Positions 45,337 to 54,089 of a stretch of 64,000 nucleotides of DNA are shown here, in pieces. Source of the DNA: Streptomyces longwoodensis (GTDB lineage: Bacteria > Actinomycetota > Actinomycetes > Streptomycetales > Streptomycetaceae); the NCBI RefSeq assembly GCF_001514125.1, contig NZ_KQ948559.1, positions 265,749 to 329,748 on the forward strand, read 5' to 3'. Positions within the stretch are counted from its first letter, which is position 1. Each line of letters starts with the position of its first letter. Under the pieces are notes generated by a model. The model had not been told where the DNA came from, did not search any database, and saw only the letters and a program-made list of their open reading frames with translations. The translations under genes and the position numbers were made by a program.

Positions 45337-48300
45337 TCACTCGCCGACCTCCCCCGCCAGCCCCACCTGCACCATCGGCTTCCCCCGCCGCCTGGACACG
45401 AAGATCCCCCGCCCCGCCGGCATCGCCCGCGGCCGCACCCCGCCCAGCAGGTCGCCCTCCGCCGGGTCACCCGCAAGGACGACACCCTGGGCGCCGAGTT
45501 CCTTCATGCGCTGCATGAACGGCTCGTACGACGCCCGCCCCGCGCCCGCCGTCGAGCGCGCGATGATGAACCGCACCCCCACGTCCCGCGCGAACGGCAG
45601 CAGTTCCGTGAGACCCGCCAGGGGATTGCCGCTCGACGTGGCGACGAGGTCGTAGTCGTCGATGACGACGAACACCGTCGGCCCCCGCCACCAGCTCCGC
45701 TCCCGCAACTGCTCCGGCGTGACGTCCGCCGTCGGCGTGCGCCGCCGCATCAGGTCGGCCAGCGCGTCCATGTGGTGCTGCATCTGGTTCGACACGGGGA
45801 TGTACTCGGCCAGGTGCGAGGGCGGTGTCACGCCCAGCAGCGAACGGCGGTTGTCCACGACGAACAGCTTGCAGTGGTCGCCGTCGTAGCGCTCGCCGAG
45901 GCGCCGGACGAGCAGCCTCAGCAGGTTCGACTTGCCGGACTCGCTCTCGCCGAGCACCAGGAAGAACGGGTCCTGGTCGAAGTCCACGAAGACCGGCTCG
46001 AGATGGTCCTCGTCCAGCGCGAAGGACACGCCCCGCTCCGGGAAGCGGTCGCCGGACGGCAACCGGTCCGCGGCGAACGACCGCGGCAGCAGCCGTACGC
46101 CGGGAGCACCCGGCTGCTGCCAGTGCCGGCCCACCTCGGCCACCAGCGCCGACGTCGCGTCCGGCAGGTCGGCGTCCGAGGACAGGCCGTCGATCCGCGG
46201 GACGGCCGCCATGAAGTGCTGCCTCTGCGGCGTCTGTCCGCGCCCGGGGACACCCGTGGGCACGTTGGCCGCGACCTTGCGGTCGAACTCGGAGTCCATC
46301 GCGTCGCCGAGCCGCAGCTCCAGCCGGTTCATCAGGTGGTCCTTGAGGTTCGCGCGGACCTCCATCGCGCGCGACGCCGTGAGGACCAGGTGGATGCCGA
46401 AACCGAGGCCCCGGGCCGCGATGTCCAGCACCACCGGCTCCAGCGCCTCGTACTCCGTGCGGAACGCGCCCCAGCCGTCGATCACCAGGAAGACGTCGCC
46501 CCACGGCTGGTCGGTCAGCGGGATGTCGCCCCGCGCGCGACGGGCGCGGAAGTCGGCCACCGAGGAGATCCCGGCCGAACGGAAGTACTCCTCACGGCGG
46601 TTCATGATGCCGTACACCTCGGCCGTCGTGCGGCGCACGCGCTCCGGGTCGAGCCGGGAGGCGACCCCGCCGACGTGCGGCAGCCCGGCCACCGCCGACA
46701 GGCCGCCCCCGCCGAAGTCCAGCGCGTAGAACTGCACTTCGTGCGGTGTGTGGGTGAGCGCGAACGACGCCACGACCGTGCGCACCAGCGTCGACTTCCC
46801 GGACTGCGGCCCACCGAGGATCTGCATGTGGCCCGCCGACCCGCCGAAGTCGGCCCACAGCGGGTCGCGCCGCTGCTCGTAGGGCTTGTCGACGATGCCG
46901 ACCGGCACCACGAACCGCCCCGCGCCCTCGTACCCCGGCAGGGTCAGACCGCGGCCCGCGACCGGCGCGAGGCCGGGCAGCAGGGCGTCGAGCGACGGCG
47001 GGCTGTCCAGCGGCGGCAACCAGACCTGGTGCGCCGCCGGCCCCTGCGCCTCCAGCCGGCGCACGACGACGTCCAGCACGGTGTCCGCGAGCGCGTCATC
47101 GTCAATGGAACCGGCACCGGTACCGGTACCGCCACTGGCACCGGAACCGCCACCGGCACCACCACCCACATCAGCACCGGAACCAACACCAGCAACGCCA
47201 GCTGCACCAGCACCAGCCCCAGGACCAGCCCCACCAGCCACCCCCGCCCCGTCACCCGACGCCCCCCGCTGGTGCGGCAGCACCCCCCGCCCCACCGGCA
47301 CCCGCGCCGCCGTGAACAGCACGGGCCTGCGGTCCGCCGGGAGGAGCCCGCCGGACGACACGCGCGGCGCGCCGGAGCGGTACGCGCCGGAGACGTAGGC
47401 GGCCTTGAAGCGCACCAGTTCGTCGGTGCCGAACTTGAGCAGCCCGGACCCGGGGACGTTCGGCAGCTCGTAGGCGTCCGGGACGCCGAGCGCCGCGCGC
47501 GACTCGGCGGCGGAGAAGGTCCGCAGCCCGATCCGGTACGACAGGTGGGTCTCCAGGCCCCGCAGCCGGCCCTCCTCCAGCCGCTGCGAGGCGAGCAGCA
47601 GGTGCACGCCGAGCGAGCGGCCGATCCGGCCGATCTGCACGAACACCTCGATGAAGTCCGGCTTGGCGGTAAGCAGTTCGCTGAACTCGTCGATGACCAG
47701 GACCAGGGACGGCATCGGCTGCAGCGGGGCGCCGGCCGCGCGGGCCTTCTCGTAGGCGTGGATGTTGGCGTAGTTGCCCGCGCCGTGGAGCATCTCCTGA
47801 CGGCGGTTCAGCTCGCCGCGCAGGGAGTCGCCCATGCGGTCGACCAGGGTGAGGTCGTCCGCGAGGTTGGTGATGACCGCGGCCACGTGCGGGAGGTGGG
47901 CCATGCCCGCGAACGTGGCGCCGCCCTTGAAGTCGGCCAGCACGAAGTTCAGCGTCTCGGAGGAGTGGGTCACCGCGAGGCCGAGGACCAGGGTGCGCAG
48001 CAGCTCCGACTTTCCGGAGCCGGTGGCGCCGACGCACAGGCCGTGCGGCCCCATGCCCTCGTGCGCCGCCTCCTTCAGGTCGAGCAGCACGGGACGGCCG
48101 TCCTCGCCGACGCCGATCGGCACGCGCAGCCGCTCCGCCTGCCCGCGCGGCCGCCAGGTGTGCCGGGGGTCGACGGCGGCCGCGTCCCCCAGGTCCAGCA
48201 GGTCGGTGAACTCCAGCCTCGCCAGCAGCGGTTCGTCGTCGTCCCCGCCGGACGCCACGCGCAACGGCGCCAGCTGCCGGGCCAGCGCCTCGGCGGCCTC

Positions 48301-49449
48301 GTACGACAGGACGTCCGGCGTGCCCTCGTAGGCGGGTCCCTGTGCGGACTCCAGCAGCAGGCTCGTCGGCCGTACGACGACGGAGAGGTCGCCGCGGCCG
48401 TGGGCGAGCTCGCCGGGCACGACCTCGAGCAGGGTGACGCCCTGGAGGCCCTCGGGGCTCGCCAGCAGTGAGGTCGGCGGCAGGGACACACCGTCCAGGA
48501 CGACCACGACGTGCGGCTGTTCGGGCACGGGCGGCCCGGCCGGGTGGAAGCGCGGGCGCCCCTGCAGACGGGCGCCGAGCAGGTCCTCGAGCTCCAGCGG
48601 GTCGGCGCTGATCAGCCGGACGCTGCCGGCGCCGTCCGCGAGCCCGGGCGCCTGCGCATGGGGCAGCCACTTGACCCACTCCCACTCGGGCGCGGACTCC
48701 GGCGCCGCGGCGACGGCGACGACCAGGTCCGCGGGGGAGTGCAGCGCGGTGAGGGAGGCGGTCACCGCGCGCGTGGCGCCGCGCACCGTGGCCGGATCAC
48801 CGCTGATCGTCAGGTGGAAGAAGGCCCGCAGCGACAGGGCGATCGGCAGGTCCTCCAGCAGGCCGTGGGTGGCGACGAACCGCTCCACCGCGCCGGCGGT
48901 CATCGGCTCCAGCTGGTCGGTGGGCGCGCTCTGCGGGGGCACCAGGGGGGTCGACAGGGGCTGGACCCCGAGGCCGACGCGCACCTGCCCGAAGTCCTCG
49001 TCGCCGGAGCGCCGCTCCCACACGCGGCTGCCCTCGGCGACCAGCGCCCACAGTTGCTCGGGCGAAGGGTGCAGATAGAACTGGGCGTCGCGCTGGGCCC
49101 GCGCGGTGTCCTGCGCGGCACGCCGCACCTGCGACAGGTAGCGGAGGTAGTCGCGCCGCAGGTCCGCCAACTGTCCGATGTTGCCCCGGCGGTAGCGGAC
49201 CAGCATCGAGACGCCCAGGGCGAGGGTGGACGCCACCATCACCATGCCCATGATCTTCATGAAGGGCTGGGCCTGCGGGTTGAAGAAGAACACCACGGAG
49301 CCGCCCATGCCGAGCATGGGCAGCAACTGCAGGAGCGCGCCCTCCCGCTGACCCCGCGGCAGCTCCGGCGGCGGCTGGAGGACGACCTCCTCCGTGGGCA
49401 CTTCCTTCGGCAGCGTCCGCGGCGGACGCTTGACGACGACGTGGCTCAT
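45337..49449 (-). CDS. eccC: Type VII secretion ATPase EccC, single-chain, three ATPase domains
   Basis: EccC is the FtsK/SpoIIIE motor that recognises and drives ESX substrates. The 1370-residue protein has two N-terminal membrane segments (about 40-56 and 65-84) and three ATPase domains with Walker A motifs GATGSGKSE (about 471), GGPQSGKST (about 876) and GESESGKSN (about 1164). Between domains 1 and 2 is an unusual Gly/Ala/Ser/Thr low-complexity stretch (about residues 730-786, coded by repetitive GC-rich DNA at 47090-47260). It is a single chain rather than split into EccCa and EccCb. ATG at 49449 with a weak GGGAA upstream; the frame extends further but with no conserved residues. Confidence 0.95.
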   Translation of the reverse strand: MSHVVVKRPPRTLPKEVPTEEVVLQPPPELPRGQREGALLQLLPMLGMGGSVVFFFNPQAQPFMKIMGMVMVASTLALGVSMLVRYRRGNIGQLADLRRDYLRYLSQVRRAAQDTARAQRDAQFYLHPSPEQLWALVAEGSRVWERRSGDEDFGQVRVGLGVQPLSTPLVPPQSAPTDQLEPMTAGAVERFVATHGLLEDLPIALSLRAFFHLTISGDPATVRGATRAVTASLTALHSPADLVVAVAAAPESAPEWEWVKWLPHAQAPGLADGAGSVRLISADPLELEDLLGARLQGRPRFHPAGPPVPEQPHVVVVLDGVSLPPTSLLASPEGLQGVTLLEVVPGELAHGRGDLSVVVRPTSLLLESAQGPAYEGTPDVLSYEAAEALARQLAPLRVASGGDDDEPLLARLEFTDLLDLGDAAAVDPRHTWRPRGQAERLRVPIGVGEDGRPVLLDLKEAAHEGMGPHGLCVGATGSGKSELLRTLVLGLAVTHSSETLNFVLADFKGGATFAGMAHLPHVAAVITNLADDLTLVDRMGDSLRGELNRRQEMLHGAGNYANIHAYEKARAAGAPLQPMPSLVLVIDEFSELLTAKPDFIEVFVQIGRIGRSLGVHLLLASQRLEEGRLRGLETHLSYRIGLRTFSAAESRAALGVPDAYELPNVPGSGLLKFGTDELVRFKAAYVSGAYRSGAPRVSSGGLLPADRRPVLFTAARVPVGRGVLPHQRGASGDGAGVAGGAGPGAGAGAAGVAGVGSGADVGGGAGGGSGASGGTGTGAGSIDDDALADTVLDVVVRRLEAQGPAAHQVWLPPLDSPPSLDALLPGLAPVAGRGLTLPGYEGAGRFVVPVGIVDKPYEQRRDPLWADFGGSAGHMQILGGPQSGKSTLVRTVVASFALTHTPHEVQFYALDFGGGGLSAVAGLPHVGGVASRLDPERVRRTTAEVYGIMNRREEYFRSAGISSVADFRARRARGDIPLTDQPWGDVFLVIDGWGAFRTEYEALEPVVLDIAARGLGFGIHLVLTASRAMEVRANLKDHLMNRLELRLGDAMDSEFDRKVAANVPTGVPGRGQTPQRQHFMAAVPRIDGLSSDADLPDATSALVAEVGRHWQQPGAPGVRLLPRSFAADRLPSGDRFPERGVSFALDEDHLEPVFVDFDQDPFFLVLGESESGKSNLLRLLVRRLGERYDGDHCKLFVVDNRRSLLGVTPPSHLAEYIPVSNQMQHHMDALADLMRRRTPTADVTPEQLRERSWWRGPTVFVVIDDYDLVATSSGNPLAGLTELLPFARDVGVRFIIARSTAGAGRASYEPFMQRMKELGAQGVVLAGDPAEGDLLGGVRPRAMPAGRGIFVSRRRGKPMVQVGLAGEVGE

Positions 49450-49634
49450 TCGCACCGATTCCCTGGTCCGCCCGACCCGTTCGGCCCCCCGCCCCGTGTC
49501 CGGGGAACGTCGGTCGCGCAGCGCGATCCTACTGACCGTCACCGACATCGGCGGGCGATAAGGTGCCGGGTGAAAACCTGTGAGCAGGTGCGAACCGGCC
49601 CCGGCCGTACGCACTGACGAGGGGGAGACGACAG

Positions 49635-51149
49635 GTGAGCACGACGGCCTCCGCGCCGACCGGCGCGAGCGGCGGACCCGGCACCGCGGCCCCGTTCCCG
49701 GCGGGCACGCGGTCCGGCTTCTGCCGGGTCACCATCGTGGCGCCCGACGGCCGCGTCGACGTGGCCCTGCCCGACGACGTCCCGGTCGCGGACCTCTACC
49801 CGGAGGTCCTGCGCCTGTCGCGGCAGCGCCCCGCCGAGGGCGCCCCGGTCGGCTACCACCTGGTACGCCGCGACGGGACGGTCCTCGACAGCGCCCGGTC
49901 CTTCGCGGCCCAGCGCATCCTGGACGGCGAACTGCTCACGCTGCGCCCGTTCGCCCAGTCGCTGCCGCCGGCCGTCTTCGACGACGTCGCCGAGGTGGTG
50001 GCCGCCGCCGTCACGCGCGACCGCACGCTGTGGAGCGGCGAGCACACGCGCGTGGCGGGCCTCGTCGCGGGCGGGGTGCTGCCCGCGCTGCTCGCGTTCA
50101 TGGCCTGGAGCTCCCAGACCCGCCACGACATGCACGGCCTGCAGGGTGTCCTCGCCGCCGTCGCCGGGGTTTTCCTGGTGACCTTCGCCTGCGTCCGCGC
50201 CCGCGTGTACGACGACCGTGCGTCGGCGGTCGCCCTCGGGCTCGGGGCGCTGCCGAACGTCGCCGTCGCGGGGTCGGGCCTGCTGCCGCCGTCCGACGGG
50301 CAGGGCGTCGGACGGCTCCAGTTCCTGCTGGCCTGCACCTTCGTGCTGCTGGCCGCCCTGGTGCTCACGCTCGTGTCACCCGGCGGGGACGGCCCCTTCG
50401 TGGCGTTCGTGTTCGCCTCGGCGGTCGCCCTGGTCGTCACCTTCGTGGCGCTCCTCGCCGGCTTCGAGCCCGTGGAGACGGCCGCCGTGTGCGCGCCGCT
50501 GTCCGTGTGCGCGCTCGCGTTCCTGCCGGGCCTGTCCGTGCGGTTCGCGCGGCTGCCCGTCGGCTACGAGCCGCCGACCCCGTCGGGCGGCTACGCGGAC
50601 GAGGAGCCGACGGCGCAGCGACCGGTGGACGCCGAGCGCGTCGCCGCCCAGGCCCGCCGCGGCCACGAACTCCTCGTCGGCCTGGTCGGCGGCTGCGCGC
50701 TGCTCAGCGTGGGCGCCTCGCTGGTGCTCGGCTCCTCCGACGACCCCTGGGCGCAGCTCCTGGCCCTGGCGGGGGCGGTCGCCATGCTGATGCGGGCCCA
50801 CCTGTTCCGCTACACCGCGCAGGTCGCGGCCACCCTGGCCGCGGGCCTCGCCGGTCTCGTCGCGCTCGGTCTGGGGCTCGCCCTGAACCCGCCGCGGTCG
50901 TCCTGGCACGACGCCCTGCACGGGGACACCGCCGCGCTCGACGTGCGCAGCGTGTGGCTGGTGGCCGCCGTCGCCGCGGCGGCCGCGGTCGTCACCTCCG
51001 TCGGGCTCATCACCCCGCGCCGGGGCGTCACCCCGTTCTGGGGACGCTTCTTCGAGATCGCCGAGGCGTTCGTCCTGCTGACCCTGGTCCCGCTGGCGCT
51101 CGCCGTGTTCGACGTGTACGCGGCGGCCAGGTCCATGGCCGGCACCTGA
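49635..51149 (+). CDS. eccD: Type VII secretion integral membrane protein EccD
   Basis: The 504-residue protein has an N-terminal ubiquitin-like YukD domain (about 30-110, CRVTIVAPDGRVDVALPDDVP) followed by about 11 transmembrane helices, the EccD layout; in ESX complexes EccD forms a dimeric membrane vestibule. The GTG at 49635 follows AGGGGGAGACGACAG. It is divergent from eccC and upstream of a membrane-anchored beta-propeller gene, with 143 nt between. Confidence 0.94.
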   Translation: MSTTASAPTGASGGPGTAAPFPAGTRSGFCRVTIVAPDGRVDVALPDDVPVADLYPEVLRLSRQRPAEGAPVGYHLVRRDGTVLDSARSFAAQRILDGELLTLRPFAQSLPPAVFDDVAEVVAAAVTRDRTLWSGEHTRVAGLVAGGVLPALLAFMAWSSQTRHDMHGLQGVLAAVAGVFLVTFACVRARVYDDRASAVALGLGALPNVAVAGSGLLPPSDGQGVGRLQFLLACTFVLLAALVLTLVSPGGDGPFVAFVFASAVALVVTFVALLAGFEPVETAAVCAPLSVCALAFLPGLSVRFARLPVGYEPPTPSGGYADEEPTAQRPVDAERVAAQARRGHELLVGLVGGCALLSVGASLVLGSSDDPWAQLLALAGAVAMLMRAHLFRYTAQVAATLAAGLAGLVALGLGLALNPPRSSWHDALHGDTAALDVRSVWLVAAVAAAAAVVTSVGLITPRRGVTPFWGRFFEIAEAFVLLTLVPLALAVFDVYAAARSMAGT

Positions 51150-51205
51150 CGCCCGGCCCACCGTCTCCCGGGGCGCACCGCGCGTACGTGCCCCGCCCCG
51201 GACCT

Positions 51206-51257
51206 CGCCGCCCCACGCGTGCGGTCCCCGCCGCTCGTCCGCCGCCCCACGCGTGCG
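51206..51257. repeat. 18-bp perfect direct repeat between eccD and the propeller gene
   Basis: CGCCGCCCCACGCGTGCG occurs at 51206-51223 and again at 51240-51257, starting 34 bp apart. Confidence 0.8.
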
Positions 51258-51292
51258 TGCCGCCTCCCGTCCTGACGAAAGGATTCTCCAGC

Positions 51293-52810
51293 GTGAGCTT
51301 CGGCCCACCACCCTCCGTCTTCACCCAGTCCGCGGTCACCGCGCAGACGGAACAGAAGAAGCGCCGCCGCCGCACCTGGCTGCTCGTCACGCTCCTGGTC
51401 GCCCTCGTGGCCGGTCTCGGCACGGGAGGCTGGCTCCTGTGGGGCCGCGACGGCGGCTCACCCTCCGACGGCAGGTCCGGCGAAGCGGCCCCCGGCCCCC
51501 TCGACGTCCGTCAGACGGTGGAGAAGCCCCCCGCCACCACCACCGGCGCCATGGCCTTCCGCTTCTCCGTGGACGACATGAGCCCCGGCGAGCACTACGC
51601 GCTGCCCGGCATGTGGGCCACCGACACCGTCCTCGCCAAGGGCATCAACCGAACCCTGGCCGGCTACCCGATCGGCGCGGATGCCGCGCCCGGCAAGAAG
51701 CAGGAGAAGTGGACGGTTCGCCTCGACGGCCCGATCTGCGGCTACACCCCGCACGTCACCGTCGACCACCGCACCGCCGTCCTGTTCAAGGCCAGCGACC
51801 GCGAGGGGGCGTACTGCAACCACGTCGTCCTCGTCGACCTCGACGACGGCACCGAGGTCTGGGAGCGCACCTTCCCCGTCTCCATGGCGGGCCACTCCGT
51901 CAGCTCCCCGCAGCGCACGCCGGGCGTCACCCTCGCCCACGACACCGTCGCCGTCACCTGGGGCGGCGGCACCAGCGCCTTCGACCTGGCCGAGGGCCGC
52001 AGCAAGTGGCGTACGACGGTCTCCGGGTCCTGCCGGGACGACGGCGCCGCCGGAGGGGCCGGGCTGCTGATCCGGCGCACGTGCTGGAAGGAGGGCGCCC
52101 CCTCCAGCGACCTCTGGGACGGGACGACGTACTCCGTGCGCAAGGTCGACCCCGCCACGGGCGCGACGCTGTGGACGTACTCCGCCGCGAAGGGCGTCCG
52201 CGACCTGGCCGTGCCCTCCGCCGAGCCGCCCGTCGTCGGCGTGTCCGCGGGCGACACAGGGCTGACCGAACTGATCTCCCTGGACGCCGAGGGCCGCAAC
52301 CGCGCCACGGTGAGCCTGCAGAGCGGCACCTACGTGGGGGAGTGCTCGTCCTTCGACTACCTGGTCATCGACGACTGCCCGACCATCGCCGTCGGTGACG
52401 GCCAGGTCTTCCTGCGCAGCAAGGACCAGACCGACCAGGGCACGTCCAACTGGATCATCGGCTTCGACCTGGCCACCGGGAACACCACCCGCAAGTTCGA
52501 CTCCGGCCCGAACGCGCTGCTGCGGCCGGTGCGGATGAGCGGGCACCAGCTGCTCGCCCTGCGCACCAGCGAGGACGGCATCTCCCCGCACGCCCTGGTG
52601 AGCCTGGACCCCGAGACCGGCGGCGAGCGGCCCTACCTCTACTTCGGGCTGCCCGCGGAGGCCGCGCCCCTCACCTCGATCGACGACAACGACGTCCTCG
52701 TCCAGGACGGGCGGGTCTTCTTCGGCGCCAAGACCGCGGACGGGCCCGGCGAGGACCAGAAGAAGGCGTGGATCTACCTGGTGCTCGGCATCGGCGCGGC
52801 GAAGAAGTAG
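51293..52810 (+). CDS. Membrane-anchored PQQ-like beta-propeller protein, ESX-linked
   Basis: The 505-residue protein has a basic cytoplasmic N-terminus (QKKRRRRTW), one membrane anchor (about 28-50) and a large extracellular domain of repeated beta strands with motifs such as VLVDLDDGTEVWERTF, VDPATGATLWTY and LVSLDPETGGERP, typical of PQQ/BamB-like propellers. Several paired Cys residues fit an exported domain. The GTG at 51293 follows GAAAGGA. Such proteins bind partners rather than catalyse; its place directly after eccD suggests an accessory part of the secretion machine, but this is inference. Confidence 0.82.
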   Translation: MSFGPPPSVFTQSAVTAQTEQKKRRRRTWLLVTLLVALVAGLGTGGWLLWGRDGGSPSDGRSGEAAPGPLDVRQTVEKPPATTTGAMAFRFSVDDMSPGEHYALPGMWATDTVLAKGINRTLAGYPIGADAAPGKKQEKWTVRLDGPICGYTPHVTVDHRTAVLFKASDREGAYCNHVVLVDLDDGTEVWERTFPVSMAGHSVSSPQRTPGVTLAHDTVAVTWGGGTSAFDLAEGRSKWRTTVSGSCRDDGAAGGAGLLIRRTCWKEGAPSSDLWDGTTYSVRKVDPATGATLWTYSAAKGVRDLAVPSAEPPVVGVSAGDTGLTELISLDAEGRNRATVSLQSGTYVGECSSFDYLVIDDCPTIAVGDGQVFLRSKDQTDQGTSNWIIGFDLATGNTTRKFDSGPNALLRPVRMSGHQLLALRTSEDGISPHALVSLDPETGGERPYLYFGLPAEAAPLTSIDDNDVLVQDGRVFFGAKTADGPGEDQKKAWIYLVLGIGAAKK

Positions 52811-52824
52811 GCCACCGACGAAAA

Positions 52825-52856
52825 GGGGGCGTCCGGTGTCACCACCGAGCGCCCCC
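52825..52856. terminator. Hairpin between propeller gene and DUF397 gene
   Basis: GGGGGCG pairs with CGCCCCC, with an inner CGGTG / CACCG stem, between convergent genes. Confidence 0.7.
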
Positions 52857-52870
52857 GCCGTACCCCTCGG

Positions 52871-53179
52871 CTACGGTGCGTCCGCCTGCGCGGGCACCCC
52901 GCCGTCGCGCGCGTCCGGCTCCAGGTCGAACTCGCCGTCCCGGGCACCCAGCACGAACGCCCGCCACTCCGCCTCGGTGTAGCGCAGCACCGTGTCCGGG
53001 TCGAGCGAGGAGCGCATCGCGACCGCGCCGGCGGGCAGGTACGCGATCTCCACCCGCTCCTCGTGCTCCTCGGTGCCCGGCGCGCAGTGCCACTCCACGT
53101 CCGAGATGTCGAGCGCGTACAGCTCGTCCCGCTCGCGTTCCTTGCGGGCCTTGCGTTCCTCGTCCGTCTCATCGGCCAT
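52871..53179 (-). CDS. DUF397 domain protein
   Basis: The 102-residue protein has a charged helical N-terminus (DEERKARKERERDEL) and a DUF397 core: VEWHCAP, VEIAYLPAGAVAMRSSLDPD and LRYTEAEWRAFVLGARDGEFDL. DUF397 proteins are abundant in Streptomyces, are often partnered with XRE-type regulators and include BldB-like developmental proteins. No such regulator is adjacent here, so this is a lone copy. ATG at 53179 with GGAG upstream. Confidence 0.85.
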   Translation of the reverse strand: MADETDEERKARKERERDELYALDISDVEWHCAPGTEEHEERVEIAYLPAGAVAMRSSLDPDTVLRYTEAEWRAFVLGARDGEFDLEPDARDGGVPAQADAP

Positions 53180-53496
53180 GGCGGCTCCGGTCCTTCCTAC
53201 GGGGCAACGAGCTGTACGACTACCCTACTTGGAGCATTCGTCCAGGTCAGAGGTTTCTCGTCGACCGCACTCGTTCGAGTGGTACAGCGGCGCCGGTCCA
53301 CGGGGCCGGGCGGGCCGGCGGACGGGTCCGTCGAGGCGGGCTGCTACTCTTGCATTCGGCCGTTTGTGTACGCACCCCCGGAACGCACCGTTCTGGAGGT
53401 CGCGCCCAGCGGATCCCCGCCTTCCGAGTCACGGAAGCTCCCCCGAGACACAGACCGGGGGCACTCGGTGGCCACCACAGATCATGAGGAGTACGC
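53180..53496. other. Divergent region and rpsO leader
   Basis: These 317 nt separate the DUF397 gene from rpsO. No gene is seen. Two adjacent hairpins lie close to the rpsO start: CTTCCG/CGGAAG at 53421-53437 and CCCCCG/CGGGGG at 53440-53461. They could form an S15-responsive leader. The rpsO promoter is expected upstream of about 53400. Confidence 0.45.
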
Positions 53497-53787
53497 GTGT
53501 CGCTCGACGCCGCCACGAAGAAGCAGATCATCTCCGAGTTCGGTACCAAGGAGGGCGACACCGGCTCCCCCGAGGTCCAGGTCGCCATGCTCTCCCGTCG
53601 GATCTCCGACCTGACGGAGCACCTCAAGACGCACAAGCACGACCACCACTCCCGCCGGGGTCTGCTGATCCTGGTCGGTCAGCGTCGTCGCCTGCTCCAG
53701 TACCTGGCCAAGAAGGACATCCAGCGCTTCCGTGCGCTGGTCGACCGCCTGGGCATCCGCCGCGGTGCGGCCGGCGGCGCCAAGTAG
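53497..53787 (+). CDS. rpsO: 30S ribosomal protein S15
   Basis: S15 binds 16S rRNA in the central domain early in 30S assembly. The 96-residue protein shows the conserved FGTKEGDTGSPEVQVAMLSRRI and HKHDHHSRRGLLILVGQRRRLL motifs. The GTG at 53497 follows GAGGAG at good spacing. The gene precedes pnp, the conserved rpsO-pnp arrangement, with a hairpin between them that in Streptomyces is described as an RNase III target. Confidence 0.98.
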   Translation: MSLDAATKKQIISEFGTKEGDTGSPEVQVAMLSRRISDLTEHLKTHKHDHHSRRGLLILVGQRRRLLQYLAKKDIQRFRALVDRLGIRRGAAGGAK

Positions 53788-54089
53788 CACGCCGTGGAGG
53801 GAGCGGTTCCCGTGCCGATTCGGGGACCGCTCCCTTTGCCGTACGTGCGGAAACATGCGGACTGTCACTCACGCTTTGTAATGTGGTGGCAGGAAGCACG
53901 ACGTGCGACACAGCATGACAAGAAGAGGAGGAGCGCACCTCGCCGCCGCCGGTCCTCGGTAGTGGCCCCCGGGCAACGACAGCCCCGGGTGCTTCGATCG
54001 AAGACCGGCCCGCACCAGACGGCGCGCTTCTCCACGACCGTCCCCCTGCCACACGGGCAGCCAGGGACGAGGACGAGGAGACATCACTA
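53788..54089. other. rpsO-pnp intergenic region
   Basis: These 302 nt contain the hairpin at 53798-53835 and no gene. An AT-richer patch (TTTGTAATGTGG, about 53876-53887) may be part of a pnp promoter. Confidence 0.5.
53798..53835 (+). terminator. rpsO terminator / RNase III-type hairpin
   Basis: AGGGAGCGGTTCCC pairs with GGGGACCGCTCCCT (14 bp with one G-U pair) around a 10-nt loop, followed by TTGCC. In S. coelicolor a stem-loop at this place is cleaved by RNase III in read-through transcripts. Confidence 0.75.

Noticed and set aside
47090..47260. Repeat array in eccC as a mobile or CRISPR element
   Set aside because: The tract stays in frame within eccC and codes for a flexible linker.
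49580..51292. Upstream open frame joined to the propeller gene
   Set aside because: It runs out of frame through eccD; the signal-anchor begins just after GTG 51293.
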